A stretch of DNA of 64,000 nt from Ignavibacteria bacterium (GTDB lineage: Bacteria > Bacteroidota > Ignavibacteria > Tepidaquicellales > Tepidaquicellaceae): positions 186,001-250,000 of the forward strand of contig JADJWZ010000005.1 of the NCBI GenBank assembly GCA_016716125.1, given 5' to 3'. This document shows positions 7,202 through 15,554 of the stretch, one piece after another. Under the pieces are notes generated by a model. It did no database searches. It saw only the letters and a list, made by a program, of their open reading frames with translations, and had not been told where the DNA came from. Within the stretch, counting starts at the first letter, position 1. The number at the start of each line of letters is the position of its first letter. A program made the translations under genes and the position numbers.

Positions 7202-10200
7202 ATGAGATTTGACAGAATCTCACCGGAAGAAGGATTGTCCCAAAGTCTTGTGAGCAGCATTTGTCAGGATGAAACAGGATTTATTTGGTTAGGAACACAC
7301 GACGGTCTTAACAGATATGACGGTAACTCTATCAGAATTTTCGAAAATGATATCTCAGATCCTGAAAGTATCAGCAACAATCAGATAGAATACCTGATCA
7401 GAGATTCGAAAAATAATTTATGGATCGGCTGTAATGATGAATTCATTTCCCTGTATGACAAATACAGGGAAAAATTTATTAATATCCCTTTGAACCTAAA
7501 TAAATCTGTCTCTGCTAAAGCCGGTAATATTTCGGGAATGACAGAAGATCATTACGGGAATATCTGGATGGCAGTTCACGGAGGCGGACTGATAAAATTT
7601 GATTCGAAAAAAATGACCTCCGAAAGATTTTGTATGGAAACAGTTATGACAGGTAATTTCAGCAGCAACTCAGTAATGTGCCTTTATGCAGACCGCTCGG
7701 ATAATATTATAGCCGGTACAAGAGACAAGGGGTTGATACTTATAAAACAAAACAGTTCCGGTGAATGCAGAGTTGAGTTGCCCGGGAAGATCAACGATGA
7801 ATTGATAAATAACGATATTAAATTTTTCTATGAAGATCTGGAAGAAAATTTCTGGGTTGGTACAAGACTTGGTCTTAAGAAAATGAATTTGAAAAAAAGC
7901 GTATTGGAAGATTATATGATCGGCGGTAAATACGGCGAAAAAATTAAAAGTGAACATGTAACCTGTATGTGCGAAGACAAGAATAAAAATATCTGGATAG
8001 GTACGAGAAACAACGGGCTTTATTATTTCGATATCAGCAAAGGCGTTTCTGAAAATTTCAGACAAAATAAAACCGATAAAAATTCTGTCAGCAATGATAC
8101 TATACTCCGTCTCTACTGTGATAATTCAAATGTAATGTGGGCCGGTACTCTGGGCGGAGGCGTATGCAGGACCGACTGCAGCGCGAAGAAATTCTATCAC
8201 ATTCCCTTCGTGAAAGATTCTGAAGACGGTCATGAAGCAAACATAATTATGTGTTTTGCAGAAGATGACAGAAACAATCTCTGGATAGGTACGCTTCTTT
8301 CTGGAGTATTCAAGATCAATAAAAAAACAGGTCATACTAAAAGTTTTAAAGATAAAGATAAATCAACGGGCTTTATTGGAAAATCTGTTTTTGCGATCCT
8401 TCATGATAATGAAAAAGTCTGGATAGGAGCTAATGCAGGAGGATTGAATATGTATGATCCGGTTTCGGAAAAAATGACCAACTTCAAAAACCCGGAGAAT
8501 AATGCTTCAGATGTTTATTCGCTTTTGAAGGGAAATGACGGTAACAGTAATTATATTTATTGCGGGACAAGCTATTCCGGTATATGGAAATTTAATAAAG
8601 TAACTGAAAAATTCGAAAAGTTTTCAAATACAGATTCAGATAAATTTCAACTCTCAAGCAATCAGATAAGAACAATGATAGCCGATTCATCAGGTAAAAT
8701 TTGGGCAGGGACAATTACAAACGGATTAAATGTGCTTGATGAAAAAAATCAAACGGCAGATTACTTCACATACGCTGCAGAAAGTTCCGGAGGAATTCCT
8801 GATATGCATATTAAAGTAATTCTCGAAGAGGATGAGAATACACTTTGGCTTGGAACGCAGTTCAGCGGGATCTGCAGATTTGATAAGTCCGGGAAAAATG
8901 GAAAAACTTTTTCTGTAAAGGACGGCCTTTCGAATAATATTGTACAGGGAATGCTTATGGATGATAACGGAAATATCTGGATAAGTACAAACAACGGACT
9001 GAATAAATTTAATAAAGCTACAGGTGAGTTCAGAAAATATTACCGTGAAGACGGGTTGCAGAGCAATGAATTCAATGACGGAGCTTTTTTCAGATCAGAA
9101 GACAGGACATTTTATTTCGGCGGTGTGAACGGCTATAATTATTTCAAACCTGATGAGATCACGGATAATAAATACATTCCGGAAATTGTGATCACAGATA
9201 TTAAACTGTTCAATGAATCATTAAGCATAAACGACAGTAATTCATTTTTAAAACGCTCTTCTATTTATACTGACAGTTTAGATCTCTCTTACAGGGAAAG
9301 TGTTTTATCATTAGAATTTGCAGCGCTTGTTTTCAATAACCCCGGAAAAAATCAATATGCTTATATGATGGAAGGTTTTGACAAAGACTGGATTTACTGC
9401 GGCAAAAAACATGAAGCCACTTATACAAATCTTGATCCGGGAAGATATACATTCAGAGTTAAGGGTTCAAATAATGACGGAATCTGGAATGAGAAAGGAG
9501 CTTCACTTGAGATTTCCATATCACCGCCATTCTGGAAAACCTGGTGGTTCAAAAGTCTTGGAGCGGCAGCCGGATTTGCAGCAACCGGACTTACTTACAG
9601 GCAAAAATTAAATAAAATTAATAAAGAGAAATTATATCAGGAAGAGTTTTCCAGGAAGCTGATCGAATCTCAGGAAACTGAAAGGAAAAAAATTGCCGGT
9701 GAACTTCATCACACAATTGCGCATGATGTATTGCTTACAAAAAATAAAGCGCTGATCGCTTTAAAAAATCCTGATGACAATGAAAATCTTACAAAAGCCA
9801 TTAATGAAATTTCAGAACTTGCTTCAGAGACTTTAAAAGATATAAGAGAAATATCCTATAATCTGCATCCGCATCAGCTTGAAAGACTTGGATTTACAAA
9901 AGCCATAAACTCCATACTTACAGACTTTTCCAAATCCACTGACATTTCACTCGAAAGCGAATTACACAGTGTTGATGATGTACTGGACAAGCAGAATGAG
10001 ATAATAATTTTCAGAATAATACAGGAATGTCTGAACAATGTAATGAAACATTCGGGAGCTGATAAAGCTGAAGTAAAAGTTCTGAATCTTGAAGAAGGAA
10101 TTCTAATAAACGTAATTGACAACGGTATAGGATTTGACGAAAAAGAAAAACAGCTCGGGAAATCATACGGCATAGGTCTTTCGAGTATTTCAGAAAGAGT

Positions 10201-10291
10201 AAAATATCTTAACGGAGATCTTAAGATAGTTAGCGAGCCGGGTTACGGAACGGCAGTTAAAATTTTTATACCAACCAATAAAAAATCATGA
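7202..10291 (+). CDS. Propeller/Y_Y_Y sensor histidine kinase (HisKA_3 type)
   Basis: 1029 residues. Residues ~1-640 carry about a dozen two-component-propeller repeats (FIWLGTHDGLNRYDG, IWIGTRNNGL, LWLGTQFSGI, IWISTNNGLN), ~695-770 a Y_Y_Y domain, ~777-800 one membrane segment, ~815-880 a dimerisation/phosphoacceptor domain and ~910-1028 an ATPase domain with N box QECLNNVMKHSG and G box YGIGLSSI. The phosphoacceptor is His836, but the usual HDxxxQ is HHxxxH (LHHTIAHD), so the acidic and phosphatase residues are replaced. The protein starts directly at the first propeller repeat; an in-frame stop at 7187 rules out a longer signal peptide. It overlaps the response regulator by 4 bases, so the two form a pair. 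Confidence 0.92.
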   Translation: MRFDRISPEEGLSQSLVSSICQDETGFIWLGTHDGLNRYDGNSIRIFENDISDPESISNNQIEYLIRDSKNNLWIGCNDEFISLYDKYREKFINIPLNLNKSVSAKAGNISGMTEDHYGNIWMAVHGGGLIKFDSKKMTSERFCMETVMTGNFSSNSVMCLYADRSDNIIAGTRDKGLILIKQNSSGECRVELPGKINDELINNDIKFFYEDLEENFWVGTRLGLKKMNLKKSVLEDYMIGGKYGEKIKSEHVTCMCEDKNKNIWIGTRNNGLYYFDISKGVSENFRQNKTDKNSVSNDTILRLYCDNSNVMWAGTLGGGVCRTDCSAKKFYHIPFVKDSEDGHEANIIMCFAEDDRNNLWIGTLLSGVFKINKKTGHTKSFKDKDKSTGFIGKSVFAILHDNEKVWIGANAGGLNMYDPVSEKMTNFKNPENNASDVYSLLKGNDGNSNYIYCGTSYSGIWKFNKVTEKFEKFSNTDSDKFQLSSNQIRTMIADSSGKIWAGTITNGLNVLDEKNQTADYFTYAAESSGGIPDMHIKVILEEDENTLWLGTQFSGICRFDKSGKNGKTFSVKDGLSNNIVQGMLMDDNGNIWISTNNGLNKFNKATGEFRKYYREDGLQSNEFNDGAFFRSEDRTFYFGGVNGYNYFKPDEITDNKYIPEIVITDIKLFNESLSINDSNSFLKRSSIYTDSLDLSYRESVLSLEFAALVFNNPGKNQYAYMMEGFDKDWIYCGKKHEATYTNLDPGRYTFRVKGSNNDGIWNEKGASLEISISPPFWKTWWFKSLGAAAGFAATGLTYRQKLNKINKEKLYQEEFSRKLIESQETERKKIAGELHHTIAHDVLLTKNKALIALKNPDDNENLTKAINEISELASETLKDIREISYNLHPHQLERLGFTKAINSILTDFSKSTDISLESELHSVDDVLDKQNEIIIFRIIQECLNNVMKHSGADKAEVKVLNLEEGILINVIDNGIGFDEKEKQLGKSYGIGLSSISERVKYLNGDLKIVSEPGYGTAVKIFIPTNKKS

Positions 10292-10947
10292 AGGCAAAAG
10301 AAAAGATAAAATTAATATTTGCAGATGATCATCCGATATTCAGGAATGGCCTGAAAAATCTTATTATAGAAGATCCGGAAATTGATTTCCTCGGGGAAGC
10401 TGAAAACGGAGAGAAAGCTCTTACGCTTATTTCTGAATTCAAACCTGATATTGCGCTGCTGGATATTGACATGCCTAAAATGACCGGACTGGAAGTGCTG
10501 AAAGAACTTAATAAAAATAAAGTTAATGTAAGAGTAATATTTCTTTCAGTATATGCATCCGAAGATATTTTCGATGAAGCTATGGAACTTGGAATCAGCG
10601 GTTACGTCCTGAAAGACGGCGCTGTCAATGAAATTCTCGAATGCATTCATAAAGTCTTTGAAGGAGATTATTATATAAGCCCGGCTGTATCAAATTTATT
10701 TATTAACAGAAGAGATAAAATAAAACGTCTTGAAACAGATAAGCCCGCGCTTTCAAATCTGACAAAAACGGAAATGATAATACTCAAATACATTTCACAA
10801 AAAATGACCAGTAAGGAAATTGCCGAGGAACTTTTCATCAGTGTAAAGACTGTTGAAAATCACCGCACCAATATCAGCAATAAACTCGGACTTAAAGGAT
10901 CTCACAGTCTTTTAACATTCGCGATCGAAAACCGCGCGATTCTCTGA
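10288..10947 (+). CDS. NarL/LuxR-family response regulator
   Basis: 219 residues. The receiver domain (about 5-125) has acidic pocket FADDHP, phosphoacceptor Asp59 in LLDIDMPKMTG, the switch region FLSVY and Lys in YVLKDG, all intact. The C-terminal LuxR helix-turn-helix (about 155-215) reads LTKTEMIILKYI ... TSKEIAEELFISVKTVENHR. It should bind DNA when phosphorylated. The ATG overlaps the kinase stop (ATGA), so it is translationally coupled to its partner kinase. Likely targets are its own operon and the lipoprotein cluster that follows; GGGGTATA-type sites lie before both. Confidence 0.93.
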   Translation: MKAKEKIKLIFADDHPIFRNGLKNLIIEDPEIDFLGEAENGEKALTLISEFKPDIALLDIDMPKMTGLEVLKELNKNKVNVRVIFLSVYASEDIFDEAMELGISGYVLKDGAVNEILECIHKVFEGDYYISPAVSNLFINRRDKIKRLETDKPALSNLTKTEMIILKYISQKMTSKEIAEELFISVKTVENHRTNISNKLGLKGSHSLLTFAIENRAIL

Positions 10948-10988
10948 ATCTGAAATAAACATCAATTAAGACTTTTAATTAAACTAAA

Positions 10989-11028
10989 CAGGGTAAATCC
11001 CCCCGGATTTATCCTGATTCTTTTTTAT
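10989..11028 (+). terminator. Terminator after response regulator
   Basis: CAGGGTAAATCC - CCCC - GGATTTATCCTG forms a 12-bp stem with one G-T wobble, followed by ATTCTTTTTTAT. It separates the kinase/regulator operon from the lipoprotein cluster. Confidence 0.75.
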
Positions 11029-11048
11029 ACCCCTGCTTATAAACCCCT
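11028..11048. promoter_or_regulatory. Repeated CCCCT sites upstream of lipoprotein cluster
   Basis: TACCCCT at 11028-11034 and AACCCCT at 11042-11048 form a direct repeat with 14-base spacing, followed by an alternating TA tract. The complement of the first site, GGGGTATAAAA, matches the sites at 4618 and 6439. A candidate binding site for the NarL-type regulator; not proven. Confidence 0.35.
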
Positions 11049-11116
11049 ATATATATAAAGTATCCGCCCGTGATTTAAATGTATTCGCATTTATTCTTTC
11101 AGCAGTTCATTTCTCA

Positions 11117-11124
11117 TAATTTTG
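11117..11124 (+). promoter_or_regulatory. Candidate -7 promoter element for lipoprotein cluster
   Basis: TAATTTTG matches TAnnTTTG exactly. Transcription would begin near 11131, just ahead of the strong ribosome binding site at 11148-11154. No clear -33 TTG is seen. Confidence 0.4.
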
Positions 11125-11157
11125 TATCAGTTCTTTAAAATAAAACGAAAGGAGAAA

Positions 11158-11187
11158 ATGAAAATCTTTAACCCGGGCTTTACCTGA
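11158..11187 (+). CDS. Nine-codon leader ORF
   Basis: ATG at 11158 preceded by a near-perfect Shine-Dalgarno (GAAAGGAG, 4 bases before the ATG) encodes MKIFNPGFT and stops at 11187. It lies between the candidate promoter and the first lipoprotein gene. A small hairpin (ATCTGA-TCAT-TCAGAT, 11203-11218) follows, then an AT-rich stretch leading to the ATG at 11244. The arrangement resembles a translated leader, but the peptide has no run of one amino acid as in classical attenuators. It could also be a non-functional start. Confidence 0.35.
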   Translation: MKIFNPGFT

Positions 11188-11243
11188 TCCACTCTTAACT
11201 AAATCTGATCATTCAGATATTTTATAAACTTAAAAAATTAAAA

Positions 11244-11666
11244 ATGAAAACAATCAGAAACACCGCCGCAGCACTTGCAGTCTTAGGATTAATCATCATC
11301 ACGGGATGCAGTGAAAATTCAGTAACACCCGGAGAATTCAGCAGCAATAATAATTCATCCGGACTGATCAATAAAAACTTCCCGGAACAGAAATTATCTT
11401 CAGTCAGCCTGTCAGTAAAACTGAATCCGGGAGACTCTTATACTCTGAAAAATGAAGCTGCAAATCTGGAAACATTCAGGATCATCTCATTAAAGAACTG
11501 CGATCCGGATCAGCTGAGAATTACTTCAACTACAATTGATTCAGATGTAGGATGTAACTGGGAAGGTTACAACGGTTTTGGGCTGGACGATATTACAATT
11601 GAAAATATCGGAAAAACCAGAACTTACGCTTCCGGAAATATCTACGGTGTAACAAGAAAAAAATAA
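11244..11666 (+). CDS. Small lipoprotein, cluster member 1
   Basis: 140 residues. Signal peptide ending in ITGCSEN with lipid Cys, then a Ser/Asn-rich linker and a compact domain. That domain shares a skeleton with the lipoproteins at 12753 and 13289: a strand followed by LNPGDSYTL (compare LKPNQILDL and LKPFKSHTI), a central pair of Cys and a closing strand DITIENIGKTRTYASG (compare DLKLKNVTGSKIKVSG). No named family is recognised. Probably an outer-membrane or surface protein. First gene after the leader ORF and followed 30 bases later by the dockerin-like protein, hence in the same operon. Confidence 0.7.
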   Translation: MKTIRNTAAALAVLGLIIITGCSENSVTPGEFSSNNNSSGLINKNFPEQKLSSVSLSVKLNPGDSYTLKNEAANLETFRIISLKNCDPDQLRITSTTIDSDVGCNWEGYNGFGLDDITIENIGKTRTYASGNIYGVTRKK

Positions 11667-11696
11667 TTAGTAAACTTAAAACCAAAGGAGCAAAAA

Positions 11697-12683
11697 ATGA
11701 AAACGCAAAACTTTAAAAACAGAGCAGCAAAAGTTTCAAAAATCTTAACAGCTTTATTCATATTCACAGCTTTTATTATAATGCAGGTCAATAAAGCAAA
11801 TTCACAGCCGATCTATCCTTATTCTGATGTTAAGATTACAGCAGGAACACAGGGATTGTATGATGCAACTACTGCTTTATCAAAAACAAATGATACATTT
11901 ACAGCTGAACTGAGAACAGAAAAAAATCCGGAAGATGTGTTTTCTTGGGCTACAAGTGAAATTGATAAAAACACAATGGAAGGATATTTCAGATTCAGAC
12001 TACCTGAAAGTTCTGCTAACGGATATACTGACTGCTATATTGTACTTAAACACAGAAACAGTCTGGAGATATGGAGCGCAACACCTGTCAGAGTATTTGA
12101 AGATCAGGCTAATGAGATAAATTTTACTGTAGCCGGAAATACATATGCTAATAATTTTTTCGACGCAGGAAAAAGAACCGTAATGCACAGCGGTGATGTG
12201 AATCAGGACGGTTTCATTGATCTTGAAGATTACTCATTAATTGAAAATGATGTATGGAATTTCACAACCGGTTATGCAGCTACAGATCTGAACGGAGATG
12301 AATTTGTTGATCTGGAAGATCTTTCAATAATTGAATCAAATATTGATAAATTCCTTTCTGTAAAATCACCTCTGAATCCTGAAGGATTAAAAAAGAATTC
12401 AGAAGTATCGGTTTCAAATAAGGACATAGTCTTGAATCAGAACTACCCGAATCCATTCAATCCTTCCACTACTATAAGCTTCAGTCTTTCAGCTGAATCA
12501 CCTGTGAAGCTTGCAGTATATGACATAACCGGAAGAGAAGTTGCGACACTGGTAAATCAGAATCTTCAGGCAGGTGTTCATTCTTTAAACTGGAATGCAG
12601 GTAATTTCACAAGCGGCGTTTACTTCCTGAGAATTAATTCAAGCGGATTCTCTGAAACAAAACAAATGAACTTAATAAAATAA
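11697..12683 (+). CDS. Exported dockerin-like protein with T9SS sorting domain
   Basis: 328 residues. Signal peptide to about residue 38, then a ~120-residue beta-rich domain. A paired EF-hand/dockerin-type module follows near 165-215: GDVNQDGFIDLEDYSLIE and TDLNGDEFVDLEDLSIIE, each a Dx[DN]xDGxxDxxD loop that should bind calcium. The C-terminal ~85 residues form a type IX sorting domain with NYPNPFNP, GREVATLV and SGVYFLRI. AAAGGAG precedes the ATG by 6 bases. Dockerin-type modules bind partner cohesin-like domains in some systems; no cohesin is recognised in this window. Its position between small lipoproteins suggests a joint surface structure. Confidence 0.85.
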   Translation: MKTQNFKNRAAKVSKILTALFIFTAFIIMQVNKANSQPIYPYSDVKITAGTQGLYDATTALSKTNDTFTAELRTEKNPEDVFSWATSEIDKNTMEGYFRFRLPESSANGYTDCYIVLKHRNSLEIWSATPVRVFEDQANEINFTVAGNTYANNFFDAGKRTVMHSGDVNQDGFIDLEDYSLIENDVWNFTTGYAATDLNGDEFVDLEDLSIIESNIDKFLSVKSPLNPEGLKKNSEVSVSNKDIVLNQNYPNPFNPSTTISFSLSAESPVKLAVYDITGREVATLVNQNLQAGVHSLNWNAGNFTSGVYFLRINSSGFSETKQMNLIK

Positions 12684-12696
12684 ATTAATTAATCAC

Positions 12697-12726
12697 ATCC
12701 CGGACCGGTCAGCGCCGGTTCGGGAT
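12697..12726 (+). other. Strong intercistronic hairpin
   Basis: ATCCCGGACCGG and CCGGTTCGGGAT pair over 12 positions (one G-T) around a 6-base loop, between the dockerin-like gene and the next lipoprotein. No U run follows (next bases ATTAAAA), so it may stabilise or process the mRNA rather than end it. Confidence 0.5.
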
Positions 12727-12752
12727 ATTAAAACCAAAAGGAGAAAATTTAA

Positions 12753-13232
12753 ATGAAAACCTTAATGAAATTAAAATTAACACTGATGACAGTAATACTG
12801 CTGACAATGGTTTCGGGATGTGATAATTCTGTTACAAACGAAACTGAAAGTAAAATAGTATCAGCCGGACAAAAGGAATCAGTCACAAACAGAGCCAGCA
12901 CAATAATGCTTGAGATGAGTTTACATTTCGGTAAAGTGACGATGAGTAACAACAGAACTCTCGAATCCAACAACGGAAATAATTTCAACAATATTGTTAA
13001 GTTTGACACTCTGTTAAAACCAAATCAAATACTTGATCTTCAGGAAATGCAGCCGTACGGAATTTTCGCTCTTTATTTAAATTCAGAAAAAGATATAGAA
13101 ATATCAAACTCCGACGGAATGAACATCCGCTGCAAAACTATCCTGCTGGAGAAATGCAGCTTTATAGATCTTAAGCTGAAGAATGTCACCGGATCAAAAA
13201 TTAAAGTCTCCGGAATTGTCGCAGGCGAATAA
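12753..13232 (+). CDS. Small lipoprotein, cluster member 2
   Basis: 159 residues. Signal ends VSGCDNSVT, close to the SGCxxxSVT ending of the 11244 protein. The mature part has a variable linker to about residue 85 and then the shared domain: LLKPNQILDL, two Cys (NIRCKTILLEKC), closing DLKLKNVTGSKIKVSGIVAG. It has a good ribosome binding site (AAAAGGAG) 8 bases before the ATG. Family unknown. It appears to be a remote paralogue of its neighbours at 11244 and 13289, probably displayed on the outer membrane. Confidence 0.7.
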   Translation: MKTLMKLKLTLMTVILLTMVSGCDNSVTNETESKIVSAGQKESVTNRASTIMLEMSLHFGKVTMSNNRTLESNNGNNFNNIVKFDTLLKPNQILDLQEMQPYGIFALYLNSEKDIEISNSDGMNIRCKTILLEKCSFIDLKLKNVTGSKIKVSGIVAGE

Positions 13233-13288
13233 AAAACAGTAACAAATAAAATATAATATTTTAAAAATACATTAAAAAATAAAAAATT

Positions 13289-13711
13289 ATGAAAACCTTA
13301 AAATCAGTAACAGCAGCGTTGTTAGTTTCAGTAATAGCAGTAATTTACGGATGCAGTGACTATGTAACATCAGGTCCGGATGCATCTTCTGTATCAAAGA
13401 ATGTTCATAATCCCGTATCAAAGCATAACGGAACTGTAGAAGTTTATATAAAACTTAAACCGTTTAAATCTCATACGATTTATAATTATGAACTGGATTT
13501 TAAAGAAATCCATTCACTGAGAGTGGAAAATACAGAGGATAATGATAATACAAAAGATCAGGTATGCAGAGATCTTCTGATCTATTCAGGATTTTCTGAT
13601 AAGGAAAAATCATTAAGCTGCTCGGAGAGCGGAATTAAAGCCAATGAAATCACTTTTAAAAATACAGGATATAAAATGCTCAGTCTGAAAGTTACACTGA
13701 CTTCAAATTAA
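13289..13711 (+). CDS. Small lipoprotein, cluster member 3
   Basis: 140 residues. Signal peptide with lipid Cys in IYGCSDYVTSG. The domain begins with VEVYIKLKPFKSHTI, has Cys near residues 91 and 112, and closes with EITFKNTGYKMLSLKVTL, the same plan as the lipoproteins at 11244 and 12753. No Shine-Dalgarno is visible, unlike those genes; the leader is A-rich. Last gene of the cluster: a strong terminator lies 22 bases after the stop. Function unknown. Confidence 0.68.
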   Translation: MKTLKSVTAALLVSVIAVIYGCSDYVTSGPDASSVSKNVHNPVSKHNGTVEVYIKLKPFKSHTIYNYELDFKEIHSLRVENTEDNDNTKDQVCRDLLIYSGFSDKEKSLSCSESGIKANEITFKNTGYKMLSLKVTLTSN

Positions 13712-13732
13712 TAAATTAGAGGAAACAAAACA

Positions 13733-13762
13733 AAAGCCCGGTTTAATTGCCGGGCTTTTTTT
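13733..13762 (+). terminator. Terminator ending the lipoprotein cluster
   Basis: AAAGCCCGG - TTTAATT - GCCGGGCTTTTTTT: an 8-9 bp GC-rich stem with a T7 tail. It also faces the end of the convergent minus-strand PhoX-like gene. Confidence 0.85.
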
Positions 13763-13808
13763 AAAATTTTAAGAGGTAAAATTTTTCTGAAAAATTTATT
13801 AATAAAGA

Positions 13809-15506
13809 TCACTTTTTAAAACCAGTAACCGCAACTACTGCCGGTCTCGGAATATCATCTCCATACATTGGCCAGCGGCTTGTCGGATTATCATAATCGA
13901 CGGTTCCTTCGCCCGGGTGCTGAACGGAAATGAACATTGTAGATCCGTCAGGCGTGAAAGTTCCTCCGCATAGTTCACATTCCACAGGACCTGAAGCGAA
14001 CAAAAATGCTCTGCCTTTATTTTCTCCGGATACGGGTATCATAAAAAGTGAATTATTTTTGAACGGTTTCTGTCTGTCTTTATTTATTTTACTTGTAGAA
14101 ATATCGCAAAGCACCCAGAGATTTCCGTCATTATCGAATGTAAGATTATCAGGACATGAGAATCCCGAATCCGCTCCGCCTTTTGCAAAAACCTCCCACT
14201 CAAAATTCAGACTTTCAAAATCATTTTCATTTTCAACTATTCTGACAATACTTCCGAAGTAATCTTCTTTACCGGAATTGTTTGTGAAAGAAATAAAAAC
14301 GGAATTATCAGCCGGATTAATTTCAATATCCTCCGGACGGTTGCATTCTGTACCGCCCGCTAATTTAGATGCTTTATCACAATTGACAAGAACATCAGCC
14401 TGAGAACGAAAATTATTTTTCAGTACTTCTCTTTTTTCAAAATCAAGAAGCTGCCATTTATTATTTAAAAAATCCGCAACGTATAAGTCTCCTTCATCAA
14501 GTATATCTTCATTCTTTTTTTTGTCTTTTGGATCATAATTATTTTTAGTGATAAATTTATACACGCACTCATTTACTTTATCATCTCCCATGTAAGCAAC
14601 GGCTTTACCTCTTTTTGAAATTCCAATTGCAACATTTTCATGTCTGAATCTTCCGAGAGAAGTACGCTTTTTGGGAATGGAATTTTTATCAAACGGATCG
14701 ACTTCGACAACCCAGCCGTAATGCTCATTTATGAAATCCTTATTTGTGTCATTCCACCTGTATTCCCATACATTATCGGAAGAATAATGATCCTGAAAAT
14801 TTTCTTCGCCGCTCAGCACGGTTCCCCAGGGAGTAATACCACCGCTGCAGTTTGCTAAAGTTCCGTCTGCATAATCTTTGAATTTTAATTCTTCCGCGCC
14901 GGCAGCTTTCCCGGAAAGTTTTATGGGAGTCATCGCGTTTATGCTTCTGTTAAAATTTATATCCTCCGTAAATTCCCACTTACCGTCAATTTTCTTTACC
15001 CTGAAAATATTTATCCCTGTAAATTTTCTTTCTCTGTCCGTTTCTTCTTTAGTTTTAATCCTGCCGTTCTTAAAATCTTCATCCGAATATTTATTTATAA
15101 AAAGAGGGGAGGGATATTCGTGATTTACTATCAGCAATCCGTCTTCTGAATTATTCCCTCCGGTGTGATAATCAATTTGCATATATGCCACATAATCATT
15201 GTTAAAACCGTACGGCGTATCATCAGAAATATTATCGCCCCATTTTCTGATTATAGTGTATTCAAATCCTTCAGGAAGTATAAGCTTATCCTCTGTCGAC
15301 GGTAAAATAGGTTTAAAAGGAATTGGCGAATATTTATCCGGAGATACTGCTTTTAAAGATCCTTTACGGTTGTTTAACAATTCAATAAATCCGGAAGGGA
15401 AAACTGCGCATGCTGCCAATACAGCTGCTGTCCTGCCGGAAGATTTTAAAAGCTCCCTGCGGGAAAGCTTTTTGTAAATTAATTTATCTAAATTATTCTC
15501 ATTCAT
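13809..15506 (-). CDS. PhoX-like (DUF839) exported phosphatase
   Basis: 565 residues. The N-terminus carries a twin-arginine signal (KLSRRELLKSSG then a hydrophobic stretch), so the folded protein is exported by Tat. The body fits the PhoX/DUF839 family: LILPEGFEYTIIRKWGD, GLLIVNHEYPSP, GGITPWGTVLSGEENF, GRFRHENVAI, AYMGDD and NRPEDIEINP, with a late CPDNLTFD segment. PhoX enzymes are calcium/iron phosphatases that release phosphate from esters; the substrate here is not known. ATG at 15506. It is divergent from the glycosyltransferase at 15632 and stands alone. DUF839 proteins also include members without shown phosphatase activity. Confidence 0.85.
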   Translation of the reverse strand: MNENNLDKLIYKKLSRRELLKSSGRTAAVLAACAVFPSGFIELLNNRKGSLKAVSPDKYSPIPFKPILPSTEDKLILPEGFEYTIIRKWGDNISDDTPYGFNNDYVAYMQIDYHTGGNNSEDGLLIVNHEYPSPLFINKYSDEDFKNGRIKTKEETDRERKFTGINIFRVKKIDGKWEFTEDINFNRSINAMTPIKLSGKAAGAEELKFKDYADGTLANCSGGITPWGTVLSGEENFQDHYSSDNVWEYRWNDTNKDFINEHYGWVVEVDPFDKNSIPKKRTSLGRFRHENVAIGISKRGKAVAYMGDDKVNECVYKFITKNNYDPKDKKKNEDILDEGDLYVADFLNNKWQLLDFEKREVLKNNFRSQADVLVNCDKASKLAGGTECNRPEDIEINPADNSVFISFTNNSGKEDYFGSIVRIVENENDFESLNFEWEVFAKGGADSGFSCPDNLTFDNDGNLWVLCDISTSKINKDRQKPFKNNSLFMIPVSGENKGRAFLFASGPVECELCGGTFTPDGSTMFISVQHPGEGTVDYDNPTSRWPMYGDDIPRPAVVAVTGFKK

Positions 15507-15554
15507 AATGCAATAAATTAGCTATTTAGATTTAAAGAAACTCCTGACGAAAAT

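Noticed and set aside
9874..10173. Antisense open frame within the histidine kinase ATPase region
   Set aside because: It overlaps a well-supported coding frame; its text is Ser/Phe-rich, the usual sign of a shadow of a coding region.
13930..15477. Several plus-strand open frames inside the PhoX-like gene
   Set aside because: All lie opposite the long PhoX-like frame, which has clear domain motifs and a Tat signal.
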